Source: Ectocarpus siliculosus
Lineage: Eukaryota; Sar; Phaeophyceae; Ectocarpales; Ectocarpaceae
NCBI GenBank assembly: GCA_000310025.1
Contig: FN649729.1
Location: 4,285,216-4,349,215 of the forward strand
Length of the DNA stretch: 64,000 bases
Reading direction: 5' to 3'
Shown here: positions 28,248 to 39,532 of the stretch, in pieces
Numbering within the stretch: position 1 is the stretch's first letter
Layout of the letters: each line of letters opens with the position of its first letter
The notes under the pieces: generated by a model
What the model saw: the letters and a program-made list of their open reading frames with translations, nothing else
The model's database searches: none
Told to the model about the DNA's origin: nothing
Position numbers and translations under genes: made by a program

Positions 28248-28304
28248 CATTTGCGCTTGCCGTATGCTCTGTCCAAGGATGAGGTGGAGAAGATGTGCCA
28301 ACAG
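28248..28304 (+). other. Exon-like 57-bp segment inside transposon copy 1
   Basis: Bounded by CTAG on the left and CAG/GTATTG on the right, it reads openly as HLRLPYALSKDEVEKMCQQ, a sequence with real-protein character and an amphipathic look. It lies in the middle part that is not shared with copy 2. It may be a captured host exon or chance. No neighbouring exons were found. Confidence 0.25.
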
Positions 28305-28423
28305 GTATTGCTTGCACAGGTACATCCTCTGTGCGCATGGTTGCTGTCGGAGACAGGCATGCACACCTGCTCAGAAACTACTGCTGCTGCTGTACAGCAG
28401 CCTATTTCTCTCCGCGTAGCTGC

Positions 28424-28441
28424 TACTGCTGTACAGCAGTA
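28424..28441. repeat. Perfect 18-bp palindrome TACTGCTGTACAGCAGTA
   Basis: This palindrome lies in the subterminal block of transposon copy 1, beside a second related hairpin (CTGCTGTACAGCAG) at about 28383-28401. Copy 2 holds the matching GCTGTACAGCAGTACAGCAG near 40847. Shorter versions recur elsewhere in the window. It could be a protein-binding or hairpin site of the element. Confidence 0.85.
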
Positions 28442-28642
28442 GTACTACTGTACTCCTGTTCCGTCACCCTTACATATACCGCGTCCCCATCCCTGTGAGC
28501 CCCACACATGGACCCACTGCTGCACCATCCTTGCCGCCGTGATTTATGGGTGTACACGCATGCTTGGAAGATCTTTGAACGCAGAGAGCCAGTTGTGGGG
28601 AAAAAAACAAAAAAAAATCAAATCAACCCAGTCACGTAAGGG

Positions 28643-30175
28643 TTAAGCGGTTGGGATCTCTATTCAGTACCCTCTCCCGCCCCTGTCAAGGGTCATACGC
28701 GTTCTCGTCAAGGGACATATGCATATTTTTTTTGTCAGTCGTCACAAGCTGACCCAAATATATGGTGGTCCCGGAGTAAGTCCCGGAAAGTGAAAATAAA
28801 GCAGCTTGGAGCAAGTCCAGAAAAGCAACAACTTACAGTAGCAGGGTAGAACAAGGAAAAAATCCACCAAATTTATTGGGACTACAGCAAGAGCGCTCAT
28901 TGCTCTGACTCGGACTGTGAGCCACAAGACATTTCAGTACATTACAAGTTAGCAAAGACCCGAGGACTGTTCATCGTCGGGATTCCGACCGGCCAGGCCA
29001 TCCCCATTCAACGCCCTGGAGGTGTAAGAAGGGACAACAACAAATCGAATGTAAACAAGCGCACCTGAACGTAGAACGCTCTGTCTTACAATGTATAATC
29101 TAAACGCGAGAGGGGGAATGGACGCCTTAGAAAAACCGAGAGAAGTGGATTTCTTTCTGGCTGATGAGCGAACTCTTGTTTTTGCTCCGAGTACTTCATT
29201 AGGTTTTCTTTATTTTTGGAGGTCAAGGATGGCACAGAACCAAGCTAACAAATGCTGCTGTTGTACAACGTAGGTTGTATTTTCTTGCGTTCATCGGGGT
29301 CAAGTGAACCTGGATGGTGTCGTAGCATACAATGCGTGCTTCAAAAATTGCACGTTCGTGTCAATGCTCCAAGATAGTTCTTGCCGTCCCTTTCCGACTG
29401 TATATCTGATATTTTAGGATGGAATCCAACGACCAAGGCCCGGGGAAATCGCACACTTGCTGCACATGGACATGGCTGCTCATCAAAAGAAGACAGCCGA
29501 CTTCAACAATGGGTGGAAGGTGATTCCTTGTTGAGTGAATACGATACTGTAGCGCTTGCCACCGGAGCCTACATTATGTGTACACGTTGTAGAAGTTCCA
29601 TCACTCTCTCATCGTTACGGTGTTGCCCACAGTTGGCCTCACACAACCGCTACTCTAATTGGCTCGTGAGTGTCATGAGTAGCGTTTTTCTTCAACTGAA
29701 GTCGAAAATCCTTGCCGCGAATCAAATCCAAATATCACTTTTATTCAATGGTTGGTATTTTTACCATACAGCCCGTGGATAATCTCTGACGGGGAGAGTT
29801 CCACATGTGTGAGTTGTCACCCCTGCGATTTCGGGCGTCAATTTGTACGCGTTGAAGTATGTTTGGACCCACCAGTTGGAGCACACTGGAGACGGCCATG
29901 CAGTTTATATTCTTTGTCACCTCCCTTCTGCTTTGCTGGCCATCGCGACAGGGATGCAGCCGTTCCTTTTCCTGGTCGACCATGAAGTTGAATTATGTGT
30001 GCACACGAATCTATCGTTATCTACCTTGTTGTGTGGGGAAAGTACGTACTTGAAGTAGAGAAACGATCCCGAATCATGTAACTGCTGCCGAGATTCGAGC
30101 TCCCAAACGTCAACCGTCAGAAAGTTGCAAGAATACCTCTAAACCTGGTGCGACTGGTAGCAGGACAAACCATCG
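28643..30175. other. Upstream region of the membrane-protein gene
   Basis: 1.5 kb following transposon copy 1. An A/T-rich part occurs around 28605-28740. Scattered open frames of 60-130 codons (such as 29381-29782) show no domain. The promoter of the gene at 30176 should lie at the right end. Confidence 0.45.
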
Positions 30176-30763
30176 ATGTCCCTCAATGTGAAGAAATACG
30201 TGGATAGCATCGGAACATGTTTTGCTCTTGCTCAACAGCAGTGCTCCTCAACGTTCATCGTGCTTGCCTCAAAATTTGAGCTTGACTGGCCTCTCTTTTT
30301 TTTTGCCTCGCTCTTTATCTGTCATTGGTGGCCCTCTCTATCTCTTGCTACTGTTGCACTTTCGCTCCAGCGAGCCCTCTTGTTTGCTTCGATTGGGCTA
30401 GCGGCCGTAAGCTTGCTTAAGGCGGTCGAGAAGGCCAGAGAAGGAGACTTGGGCTGGTTGGAGCGTGGCCTGACGTCGGCCAACGCTGGCCTCATTGGGT
30501 TTTGGGTGTCGCAGGTTGACCTTCAGACGGACAAGGCGTCTCTACTTTATTGCAAGATTGCGGCTTTCGCGGTGTCCCTGTACCAGCTGGTGTCGTGGTG
30601 GACTAGTCGACAAAGTGAAATCCACGTGGACTTTCCAGTAGCTGTTATTCTGCTCATCGTAGTTGTGGCCTCTGTCGCGTCGATGAAATCAGCTCTCAAT
30701 GAGGCGGACAACGCCTTCCGAGCAAGCGAAGCTCTTGCCGAGAAGGTAGATAGAAGACGTTAA
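30176..30763 (+). CDS. Intronless multi-pass membrane protein, unknown family
   Basis: A single exon of 195 codons from ATG to stop. It has four or five strongly hydrophobic segments: WPLFFFASLFICHWW (about 42-56), LQRALLFASIGLAAVSLL (about 64-81), NAGLIGFWVSQV (about 101-112), KIAAFAVSLYQLVSWW (about 126-141) and FPVAVILLIVVVASVASM (about 152-169). Charged, probably amphipathic linkers separate them. The C-terminus is a charged helix (EADNAFRASEALAEKVDRRR), as in proteins with a cytosolic tail. No signal peptide is evident. I do not recognise the family; peroxin-11-like organelle proteins have a similar size and layout, but no diagnostic motif is seen. The stop lies 93 bp from the kinesin stop on the other strand. 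Upstream exons cannot be ruled out. Confidence 0.65.
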   Translation: MSLNVKKYVDSIGTCFALAQQQCSSTFIVLASKFELDWPLFFFASLFICHWWPSLSLATVALSLQRALLFASIGLAAVSLLKAVEKAREGDLGWLERGLTSANAGLIGFWVSQVDLQTDKASLLYCKIAAFAVSLYQLVSWWTSRQSEIHVDFPVAVILLIVVVASVASMKSALNEADNAFRASEALAEKVDRRR

Positions 30764-30856
30764 GGAGATTTTCCCTCTCCTCGCTAGCAAGCTTCGTTGT
30801 CTTTGCGGTTGCGCTGCTCTTGCCCGATGGCCGTGATAGTGGCGGCAAAGGCTACC

Positions 30857-33800
30857 TTAGACGGCGGCGGTATCAGCTTCCCTCGAGTTAGCAGGGGACT
30901 GTGGTGTCCCTTGCATCAATTCTTGGTCACGCTGCTCTGCCTCCTTTGTTGCCTCCAACTGTACGGTCTCGTAGAACCTGCCGTATAGAATAGTATAGTA
31001 ATAGCATAAGTAGGGGTTCCGTGCCTACCGCGCGAGGTTGACGTCAAGAACAGCCGGATTGCTTGCTAGTGGATAACGGTTGTTCACATCAAGGGACGGC
31101 GCAAGTTCTCCACTCCACTAGCACACGCTAGAGGTCGCTTTCGAGTCGTACAGTACTAAGCCGGCGCCAGGTGTAGTTGGTGCCCTCGAAACCTCTCTAA
31201 ATGGTATGAATTGGGATCCCGAATCTGGGCGAAGCGATCTCTTTCCGAGTAGTTGTAGAGAGCGCTCTTGATTGTGACTACTTGGAAGCACAAGATACAA
31301 GTAGGAAGTACCTTTCTCGCCTGAAATACGGGCTTGTCTCTTTGGATAGAGATGACTTCGTTTCGTTTTTTGTAAGAGAAAAACGGCATGCGCCAGTTTG
31401 TTCTGTGTCACCCCGAATCTACCTCTTAGTGAAAGAGAATGACCGAAGCCTAAAATAAGAGTATTTTCTCGGTAAGTAGAATTGCGGATGGAAACAAACG
31501 TCAAACCTCCAACTATTGCCGAGTTAATGGTGTGGTGTTCACGGTTCACGATTTTTATACACGTGAGTGCACCTTTTCCCGGGAATGCGCCGCCGTCTTT
31601 GGGCAACCAACCTTCAACCTGCGTACGAACGAGTCACACTGGATGTATGCATGTAGTCGATGTACGATGTACGGCCCGCCCACAGAGGAGAGGGGAAGAT
31701 TAGGGGCGCATGATGCGAGATTCGATCCACAGGGATAGCTCCACGCTCTATCTCCATATCTCCACCCTAGGATTCCAGCCACTGCGGTTTGCCAGTAGCT
31801 CATGTCGGAATGCGTAACGAATTGTGCTGTGTTGCTCTGCAAGACCAAGGTCACGCGTGTGACAGGATACGCAGCAACCTTCCTTTACAGTACCTCTTCA
31901 GCTTAGCTTTCTGCTTCGCGGCTCGTCGTAGAAATTCTTCATCTTTTCTTCGTCGATCTCGATCAAGTTCGTCCCGTTTCTCCGATTCGCTTTTGAGCAT
32001 CTCTATTTCCCGCTGTTCCTTCTGCAACAGCCATGCCTGCAGCTGGATGTTCTTCTTCATTCGTTCCTGAAGTTGTGGATAGCATAACATTGGGTTCGGA
32101 AGACGTGAGTCTGATAGGCGACCTTGGCAGTGCTGCAGCTCCGAAGGAAGAGCAATCCCAGACGAAATATGGTATTACTGTAAGATGAGAACGATACGGA
32201 GAATGGCAGATCAAGCAGACGTAGAAAGCCATATATTTGTGTAGTGGTTCCACCGAATCGTGTCAACGACCACGGGCACAAGTATGATTCAAACGCTGTC
32301 CGGCGGTGCACGCCATTACGAACTACAGTAAGACATCGCTAACTTCGTCATTTCGTCATTTCAGAGGGGAAGGATGTTGTGGCGAGAAACGTCCAAATAA
32401 GCCGAAGTGTTCCGTACTCCTGAATTACCTTAGCCAGCCTTAGTTCTTTTCGAAGTTGCAGCTCCTCGTCCTTTTCCGTGATCTCCTTCTTCATCACTAC
32501 CACCATCTCATCTGCGTGCTTTCCACGAAGACGATAAGCCAACTTCTCCGACGTGTGGTCTTTCTTTGGCGTGACTGGGGGCAACGCAACGTGTTCGCTT
32601 TGCGACTTTTCCTGGTGCAGCTGCCCCCCGGCTGCAACCCCTCCTTTCCACAGTTGACTCGCTGCGGGCAGCCCCCCCCGTGTTTCGCTCTGCGCCTCTC
32701 CGGGGGTGCTTTTCTCATGCGAGTTCGAGTGTTCTTGAGCGTCTATTCCTTGCCGAATCGTCTGCTGAGCGGCAGCCAACGCAGAGCAAGAGTTTGATGT
32801 CGACACGTTCAAACTGTTGCACCATCTCGCTCCCCCGGGAATACTACCGCTCAATTGAGTCAATAATTTGGCCAGATCAGCGCGCAGATCTTCTTCCTCG
32901 ATGTCGAATCGGAAGAAACGCCGAATATCGAGTACTATGTGCTCGATAGCGGTGGACAAAGCCCTATTCGCCGCTTGCAGGGTGGCGACGTCCGATTCCA
33001 TTTGCCCCGGCTTGTTATCACTTTTGTCAACTGCCTTGGGACCCTGATTTTCTCTGAGAGCTGTGTTTTCCCGACGCAACTGATCTATCGTCTCCTGGTA
33101 CCCTAGCCTCTGAGCTTCAGCAAGAGCCGTGAGAGCAGGAGGCCGAGTGGGCCCATCGGGTGCCTCTTCGCGGAGGCTCCGAGCCTCTGCGGTATCTTGG
33201 ACTAACCCACGCAGATGGTTCACCTCAGCCTGCAGGCGATGAACCAGCGCGTGGTCTACAGGGCGGCGCTCATTCACCCTGACAAAGGCCATGACTTGCT
33301 TTGCCCGATCAGCAAAGCGTAGCGTGCTGATAGTCTCATCCACAGACTGACTTGCCGGTGACAGTGTGGCGATGATCCTCGTCCTGGTGTTCCCTCCGAG
33401 AGAATCTTGAAGGAGTCGTGTGAGCTTGGAGTCTCGATATGGAACATGGCCCTTGCGCGCGCCCCCCTCGCCGTGGGAATTAGGGGTACTTAACGCGGCA
33501 ATCACGCGCCCGAGCGTGTACAAGGAGACGTTGATGTTCGTCATCTCGCTAACACGAACCTCTGCCATATCTTGCTTCACGTCCCACTTCTCGGAACTGT
33601 GGCCCAACAATGGGGGTCGGAATTCGACGGTTAAGAGTCAGGCGCATTTGCACATGAAATACTACATACTCTACGTGCGCCCCCGAAGAGGGCAATGCAC
33701 GTGTAAGTACATGGTTGTTTGGTTTCGTATTCCTCATCTCATTACTTCTTTGTGAAGCTCCTTTTGGGAAGTCGACTTTTCTCTCAAGTACAGAGTAACT

Positions 33801-35421
33801 CAGGGCGCTGTACGTACATGTCCGCATAGTACATGGAGTCAGCCGGGAGAGGAACACTATCACGACCACCGTCGAGATGCTTACCCCGCGAGATCAACAA
33901 GGTTGAACTTCGACCGAAGGATGCGCTCCCCGTCTTGCTCACTCCGGCGTTTTTGCTCTACGACGATCTGGAAGATACTATGACTCCGACTTGATGCCTG
34001 ATTCATGTGGGTTTCTCGAATCGCTCTGTCAACATCAGGTCAATCGGGCAACGACCGGATAAGTTTGTATTGGTGAAGAAGAGCACATATATATCAAGAA
34101 TGGCACAATTTGTTGTCTCCGTCCGCACGCATGCAGCTTTCCCCCGATCGAGCTCTTCCAAGGGTCACTGAAAACCCACACCTACCTGTGTTCTCTCCCG
34201 ACACGTAACAACTGAAGGCATTCCCGGGCGCTGCGGACCGCATACTCGCTCAGCCCTTGTACGTAAATCCCAGCTTCCGCTTGCTCGTGTATGGCGAGTG
34301 GATGAATTCTCTGAGGATCTCTCAGCATGTCGAAAAGTTGTTCGTTGTAGATCTGGACGCCGCTGCACCACACTGAAGACTCACCAGCGCCGCCCATTTC
34401 CTGCCTTAAACCCGCCTTTGTAATGCGAGCACGACACAGAGTGGTTGCGGGGCGCGATGCTTGTGAGGTGTTGGGTAGGGGTGTGCGAGAAGGGAAAACA
34501 TACAGCAGTGCTGGCCCGCACGTAAGAAACCAACTCAAGAAAAATGCCTGGAGAAATTGAGCATAGCGCCCGGCACTACAACAAGCAGCAGTAATTACTT
34601 GTAGTTGGTTCCTACAAGGGCGGCCGACGGCGACGATCGATGGAGCGACGGCGGGGCGATCGACGAAGGCGGCCCAAGGCCGCTCGACCGACCGACCGAC
34701 CGAACCAACCCTACCCAATCCTACCCTACCCTATCCAACCCCATTTGTTCTTGTAAGAAGCCTTTGCTCTGTGGGTGGGGACGTGGGGACAACATATGTT
34801 TGAGCCTCGTTCAAAATACTACATGTACTGCCTGTAGATGTATGCACAAGTACGGTGAATACGCGTAAATCGTACGTAGAGCAATGGACAAAGCAAACAC
34901 TACTATGTAGACGGTGCAACGCAACATACGCCTTTCCTTCTTACCAGCCCCTGGAACAGATCGGTGACCGCCAAAGGGATGATTCCCTTGCCATATCCCG
35001 GCGCCGTGCCTCCATTCGCGTCTAAATCGGGCCCAAACATCGTGTACGTCTTGCCCGACCCGGTTTGTCCGTATGCAAAAATGCTTGAGTTCTCGCCCTC
35101 AAGGACAGCCGACGTACATTCGCGAACATGCGAGAACACCCCCTCTTGGGACACTTCTGACCCAATCACGGCATCGTAGCGACATTGCAGTTGCCTCTGT
35201 GCTGTCGCCCCTTTCACGCGTATCGTGTTTCCCTCCCCTATCACGACGGCGACGGGTCCCGCCTCGTTGGGCAGCAGCGGGCGTATGCGCACCAGCACCT
35301 TGATGTTCTCCCGTCCACCGTGTCTTGTCGGAGCACCAGGCGCGCTCTCCTCTAATAACCCTCCAGAGGCTTCATTTTCCCCAGCATATTTCTGTTCTTC
35401 AACTATATCTGATCGTGACAT
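30857..35421 (-). CDS. Kinesin with N-terminal motor
   Basis: Six exons on the minus strand: 35421-34945, 34400-34186, 34025-33885, 33596-32429, 32066-31894, 30977-30857. The CDS is 2295 nt (764 aa), all phases consistent. Motor hallmarks: [12 protein letters not shown] (42-53), P-loop GQTGSGKT (118-125), FxxIYNE as [12 protein letters not shown], switch I NQASSRSH (239-246), switch II DLAGSE (275-280), and [18 protein letters not shown] followed by IATLSPAS and [11 protein letters not shown]. After the motor come a coiled-coil-type segment, a long low-complexity linker, and two charged helical stretches ([20 protein letters not shown] and a later Arg/Lys/Glu run). Microtubule motility is expected from the intact ATPase motifs. 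The VRVNE neck sequence does not let me place it in a numbered kinesin family. Short for a kinesin; cargo unknown. Confidence 0.94.
34660..34745 (+). repeat. CCGA/CCTACC simple repeats in kinesin intron 1
   Basis: (ACCG)n followed by CCTACCC-type words. Superficially telomere-like, but the unit is irregular and short. Confidence 0.7.
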
Positions 35422-37072
35422 CCTTCTTGTACGGGAGCCTCCCTGACAAACTCGATGGCCCCTGGTCGACGACGTACTGCAACATACCACTCAACTTTTG
35501 TAAGCCCTAGAAGTAGAGACGGCAACAACGAGCTGCTCGAAATCAAGCCATTTGCAGCGTACAGGTCAGCAATGTACTACAGAAACATATCGGGTAGAGG
35601 TTGGTTGGAGAGTCTGGTCCAGAGAGTCCTGCACCCAGATCAACGATGCAGGGATCAGAGGCGTGTGGTGTGTAAATCATATCCAGACTGTATGTAGAGA
35701 TAGATACTACGAAAAAAAAATATCCGTTGTATCCATATCTTTTTGTCCTCCCCGGGGTTTCCAAGGTGCGAAATTCGGCTGCAGCCGCGGCAGGGTTTAG
35801 AACCAGTCGACCCGATGCAGTCACCATGGATACGTGGGTATCAGAGCAACTCAGACACAGGCCTCCAAACTGACATAAGCGCACGATACAGCGCGTCGTT
35901 GGATGATAAACAGCGTCAGTTTTATCCGTTCTGATCAAGGTCCAGTACCCAGCCGGTTTTCCTCCACTCACTGAAAAGACTCCACCACATCCCGTTCGAC
36001 TGCTGTGGGTGTATGTCTCGAATGGGTACTATTTTTGTGCGTGTATTTATTTTTCCATAATACTTGATGTACAACAGCAGGAAGAGAATGTTGTCCCGCA
36101 TAAACTGCATGAGCCGAGGATATGGTCGATGTTGTTCTTGTCGCCTCGGCAGCAGCAAGAACACCGTTCAGATGAATATCCCTCCTGCCTGTTCTTCAGA
36201 GGCCGCAACAGATATTCATGGTTGTAAGCTGCCCAAAAAATAGACAACGAACGTAAAGCATGTAGCCTAACGTTCCACCACCCGGCGAGAGAGTAAATTT
36301 CGTAGCCGGGAAATACACGTTCGATGCTACATACCACACGCGTGATCTTGTGTACTACCGGATAGCACCAGAGAACCTGCTGCCAGGATTGCGCACCCAG
36401 GGTCCGGCAATCCAACGCAATAATTCGTGCGCTGTTTGAGAGAGGGAATGAAGACACACCAGTATGCTTCGAAGCACTGCATGCATTTTCGGGGGGTTAC
36501 ACGAAGTTGTGTGGGGCACCGCCCTCGTTGCGTCATCTAATATTATGCATTCGGTACGCATGCAACCATTTCGAAACTGTTCATCAAATCACCTACCTAT
36601 AGTGATGGTACGTAGCGCACAGACTCGGGGCTTGGGACAACGCTACACAACAAACCAACAGCACATGCTACAGGCACACTGCTACACCATGCACCTTCAG
36701 AGAGCATTTTCTGTGCTCACAACCAACCGTGCTGCGCCGAGCTGCATATGACTGCTCTGAGTGCATAACACACAAGAAACTTACACGGAGGATATTCACA
36801 GCCACGGCAACACCAAGGAGACCGTTACACACATAACCAAGCACAGGCAAAACGCAAAATACGTCGCTGTCAACACGCAACTTTGAGACATGCAAATGCT
36901 GAAGGAACAAATGGATGGTAAACCCACTTACGGATAACCCACCTACTTCCATAGCCACTCCACGCGACAATTAATCACAACTGACTAAAAAATTCCTACG
37001 CCTACACCAGGTACAAGGACAGCCTCCGGTATGCAAGCGTTCTCGAATGGCCGAACAGTGGGAACCTCGGAA
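35422..37072. other. Intergenic, kinesin promoter side and RING gene tail
   Basis: 1.65 kb between two minus-strand genes. It should hold the kinesin promoter at the left and the RING-gene 3' UTR at the right. Open frames near 35543-35971 and 36047-36457 show no family. No repeat stands out. Confidence 0.5.
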
Positions 37073-39532
37073 CTACCCGACTGGGGCCGATCCGTGACCG
37101 CCCGCGCTCGAAGTTGCCGCTCTAACAGCTTGCCCTTGCAGGATACAGCAATTCGACGTTACATCCAGATCTTCCACCGTGCAGCCCCGTGCAGTACGTG
37201 CTCCCATCTTCGAGAGGAGCGGCTTCCTGTTCGCTTGAGAACATCCAGACTCCCTGAGCAGTTTGGCCTCCTGCAGCTGCCAGCGCTCTTCGAGTTGCAC
37301 GCTTGGCATACCCCCCACACCTTGGCGACCGGTTGCCAGAGTCAGCCTTGGCGCAATCTCGCAGATTGGCATGTCTCCCACGTCGCTGAACTCCATCGCC
37401 TCGTGCCAGCGTTTCCGAAGACAGGCCGCGTCCAAGCCGCCCACATCGCTCTTTCCGAATGACAACGCATCCTCGCTCCACGTTGGCAGATCGGTTGCCA
37501 GAGTCAGCCTTCCAGCGAGCTCGCTCACCGGCATGTCTCCCACGTCGCTGAACTCCATCTCCTCGTGCCAGCGTTTCCGGAGACAGGCCGAGTCCAAGCC
37601 GCCCACATCGCTCTTTCCGAATGACAACGCATCCTCGCTGCATGTTGGCAGATCGGTTGCCAGAGTCAGCCTTCCAGCGAGCTCGCTCACCGGCATGTCT
37701 CCCACGTCCCCGTACTCCACCGCCTCGTGCCAGCGTTTCCGAAGACAGGCCACGTCCAAGCCGCCGACATCACTCGTTTCAAACGTCCCATCCTCTCCGC
37801 ACCTTGGCGAATCTGTTGCCAGAGTCAGCCTTCCAGCGAGCTCGCCCACCGGCATGTCTCCCACGTCCCCGTACTCCACCGCCTCGTGCCAGCGTTTCCG
37901 GAGACAGGCCACGTCCAAGCCGCCGACATCACTCGTTTCAAACGTCCCATCCTCTCTGCACCTTGGCGAATCTGTTGCCAGAGCCAGCCTTGCTGCGAGC
38001 TCGCCGACTGGCATGTCTCCCACATCACCGAACTCCATCGCCTCGAGCCAGAGCTTCCGGAGACAGGCCACGCCCAAGCTCCCGACATCGCTCCTTCCCA
38101 ATGACAACGCATCCTCAGTGCACGTTGGCAAACCGGTTGCCACAGCCAGCTTCCTCGCGAGCTCGCTGACCGGCATGTCTCCCACGTCGCCGGCCTCCAT
38201 GGCCTCGTGCCAGCGTTTCCGGAGACAGCCTGCGTCCAAGCCGCCGACATCGCTCGTTTCAAACGGTGTCGTTTTCTCCCCACGGGCTAGCAAATCGGCT
38301 GCCAGAGTGAGCCTTCCAGTGAGCTCGTTGACACGTTGGTCTCCCACGTCGCCGATCTCCATCGCCTCGTGCCAGCGCTTCCCGAGGCAGGCTGCATCTG
38401 AGCCACCGACGTCGCTTGTTTCAAATGGCGTCACATCCTCGCTGCACGTCCGCAGATCGGTTGCTAGAGTCAGCCTTCCAGCGAGCTCGCTCACCGGCAT
38501 GTCTCCCACGTCGCCGAACTCCATCGCCTCGTGCCGGCGTTTCCGGAGACAGGCCGCGTCCAAGCCGCCGACATCGCTTGTTTCAAACGGTGTCGTATTT
38601 TCCCCACGAGCTGGCAAAGCAGATGCGGATGCATCAATTCCAAAATTGCTAGGCGGGATCCTGAGCGAGCTGTGCCGTTCAAGACACATTGAGTTCACCC
38701 GGCCCCCTCCGGCGCATTGCGAGTCAGGGCTCCTGCGCGGGCTGGCACCTGTAAAATGACTGCCAATATCGGCGTGGCCGGAGCAGCTGAGGCTATCAGC
38801 TCCGTGCAACACCTGACAAGAAGTGCCGAAAAGGTCGCCCTCACTGTGGATGGGCATGGGAGAGCGCGATCTGTCGTGCGATTCCCGCCACGAAGAACGA
38901 AGCTCGGAAGACGATGCTGCTCCAGCGGTTGAACTTGCCGTTTGCACACCGCAGCTCCATCGACGGCGAAGATCGTCGGATGACATCGCTCCTACGTCTC
39001 CTCCCAGACCAAAAAGCACTTCACGCTGCGTCGTTGAGGTTGGGACAACCCCCACTCTGACCCGCACCTCCTTTTCTTCGCATGCCCCTTCGCTGGCGGA
39101 CATGGCGGCGCCTGTTGCGGTAGGGCGCGAGCGCACCGGCGGCGGCGGGATCGCCAGGCGCTGAGCGAGGTTCAGCATTCGTTGCTCATCGAATCGGGCG
39201 CGGAGTTGCTCTGGGTCGATCTCCTGCTCCCGTCGGCAGAGGGCGCATGAGGTCATGTTGTTCGCGGCCGACTGAATGAGGCACGAGCGACAGAAAGAAT
39301 GTCCACACTGGAGCTCGATGGACTTCGTGCACGAGTCTAAACATATAGGGCATCTGGTTTTTTCTTCCTTGCCTCCGAGTCCACGTGGGGGGCCAATTTG
39401 GATTCGGTACTTCTTGCAGAACCACGTGAAGAAGTAAGATGTCGTGTCGTTCAGCCGAGACAGTATAAAAACGTCGGCAGGGGCGATTCCGGTCCGAAGA
39501 GCACCGTCTGCAGCATCCAAAGAGCACGACAT
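37073..39532 (-). CDS. RING-finger protein with 53-residue tandem repeats (putative E3 ligase)
   Basis: A single exon of 819 codons. Residues 61-99 form a C3HC4 RING: C61-P-I-C64, C76, H78, C81, C84, C96, C99. RING domains recruit E2 enzymes, so an E3 ubiquitin ligase is likely. A Ser/Arg-rich linker follows, then eight units of about 53 residues from about residue 315 to 740, each containing CLRKRWHEAMEFGDVGDMPV, SELAGRLTLATDLP and a closing TPFETSDVGGLDA. Each unit looks like two related halves, each beginning DVG and ending L-x-x-R-W/L; a lone half, DVGAMSSDDLRRRW, lies near residue 180. Units 5 and 6 are almost identical in DNA, showing recent array turnover. The opposite strand is open for 498 codons only because of the repeat. 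The repeat is unknown to me; substrate binding is a guess. Introns appear absent, unlike most neighbours. Confidence 0.83.
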   Translation of the reverse strand: MSCSLDAADGALRTGIAPADVFILSRLNDTTSYFFTWFCKKYRIQIGPPRGLGGKEEKTRCPICLDSCTKSIELQCGHSFCRSCLIQSAANNMTSCALCRREQEIDPEQLRARFDEQRMLNLAQRLAIPPPPVRSRPTATGAAMSASEGACEEKEVRVRVGVVPTSTTQREVLFGLGGDVGAMSSDDLRRRWSCGVQTASSTAGAASSSELRSSWRESHDRSRSPMPIHSEGDLFGTSCQVLHGADSLSCSGHADIGSHFTGASPRRSPDSQCAGGGRVNSMCLERHSSLRIPPSNFGIDASASALPARGENTTPFETSDVGGLDAACLRKRRHEAMEFGDVGDMPVSELAGRLTLATDLRTCSEDVTPFETSDVGGSDAACLGKRWHEAMEIGDVGDQRVNELTGRLTLAADLLARGEKTTPFETSDVGGLDAGCLRKRWHEAMEAGDVGDMPVSELARKLAVATGLPTCTEDALSLGRSDVGSLGVACLRKLWLEAMEFGDVGDMPVGELAARLALATDSPRCREDGTFETSDVGGLDVACLRKRWHEAVEYGDVGDMPVGELAGRLTLATDSPRCGEDGTFETSDVGGLDVACLRKRWHEAVEYGDVGDMPVSELAGRLTLATDLPTCSEDALSFGKSDVGGLDSACLRKRWHEEMEFSDVGDMPVSELAGRLTLATDLPTWSEDALSFGKSDVGGLDAACLRKRWHEAMEFSDVGDMPICEIAPRLTLATGRQGVGGMPSVQLEERWQLQEAKLLRESGCSQANRKPLLSKMGARTARGCTVEDLDVTSNCCILQGQAVRAATSSAGGHGSAPVG
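37290..38600 (-). repeat. Eight-unit 159-bp coding tandem repeat
   Basis: Period about 159 bp, visible from the recurring CCATCGCCTCGTGCCAGCG (near 38520, 38361, 38202, 38038 and onward at the same spacing). It lies inside the RING gene. Copies around 37700-37960 are nearly identical; outer copies have drifted. Confidence 0.9.

Larger units (their letters stand above)
27555..28642 (-). mobile_element. piggyBac-type non-autonomous DNA transposon, copy 1
   Basis: The element reads on the minus strand. Its head (28642 inward) starts CCCTTACGTGACTGGG and abuts TTAA at 28643-28646. Its tail (27555) starts CCCTTATGTGGCTACAGG and abuts TTCA at 27551-27554, one base from TTAA. The two ends are imperfect inverted repeats. 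CCC-type termini at TTAA targets are the hallmark of the piggyBac superfamily. About 310 bp inside the head and about 480 bp at the tail align with copy 2 (40669-43389) in the opposite orientation, with many substitutions, so both copies are old. No transposase frame is visible. The 290-bp middle differs from that of copy 2. Confidence 0.72.

Noticed and set aside
34680-34745. Telomere-like CCTACCC words
   Set aside because: The units are irregular, few, and inside a kinesin intron; no array of a true telomere unit.
37263-38759. 498-codon open frame on the plus strand opposite the RING gene
   Set aside because: It exists only because the tandem repeat keeps all frames open. Its Ser/Pro/Arg composition has no domain, while the minus strand has the RING and a coherent repeat.
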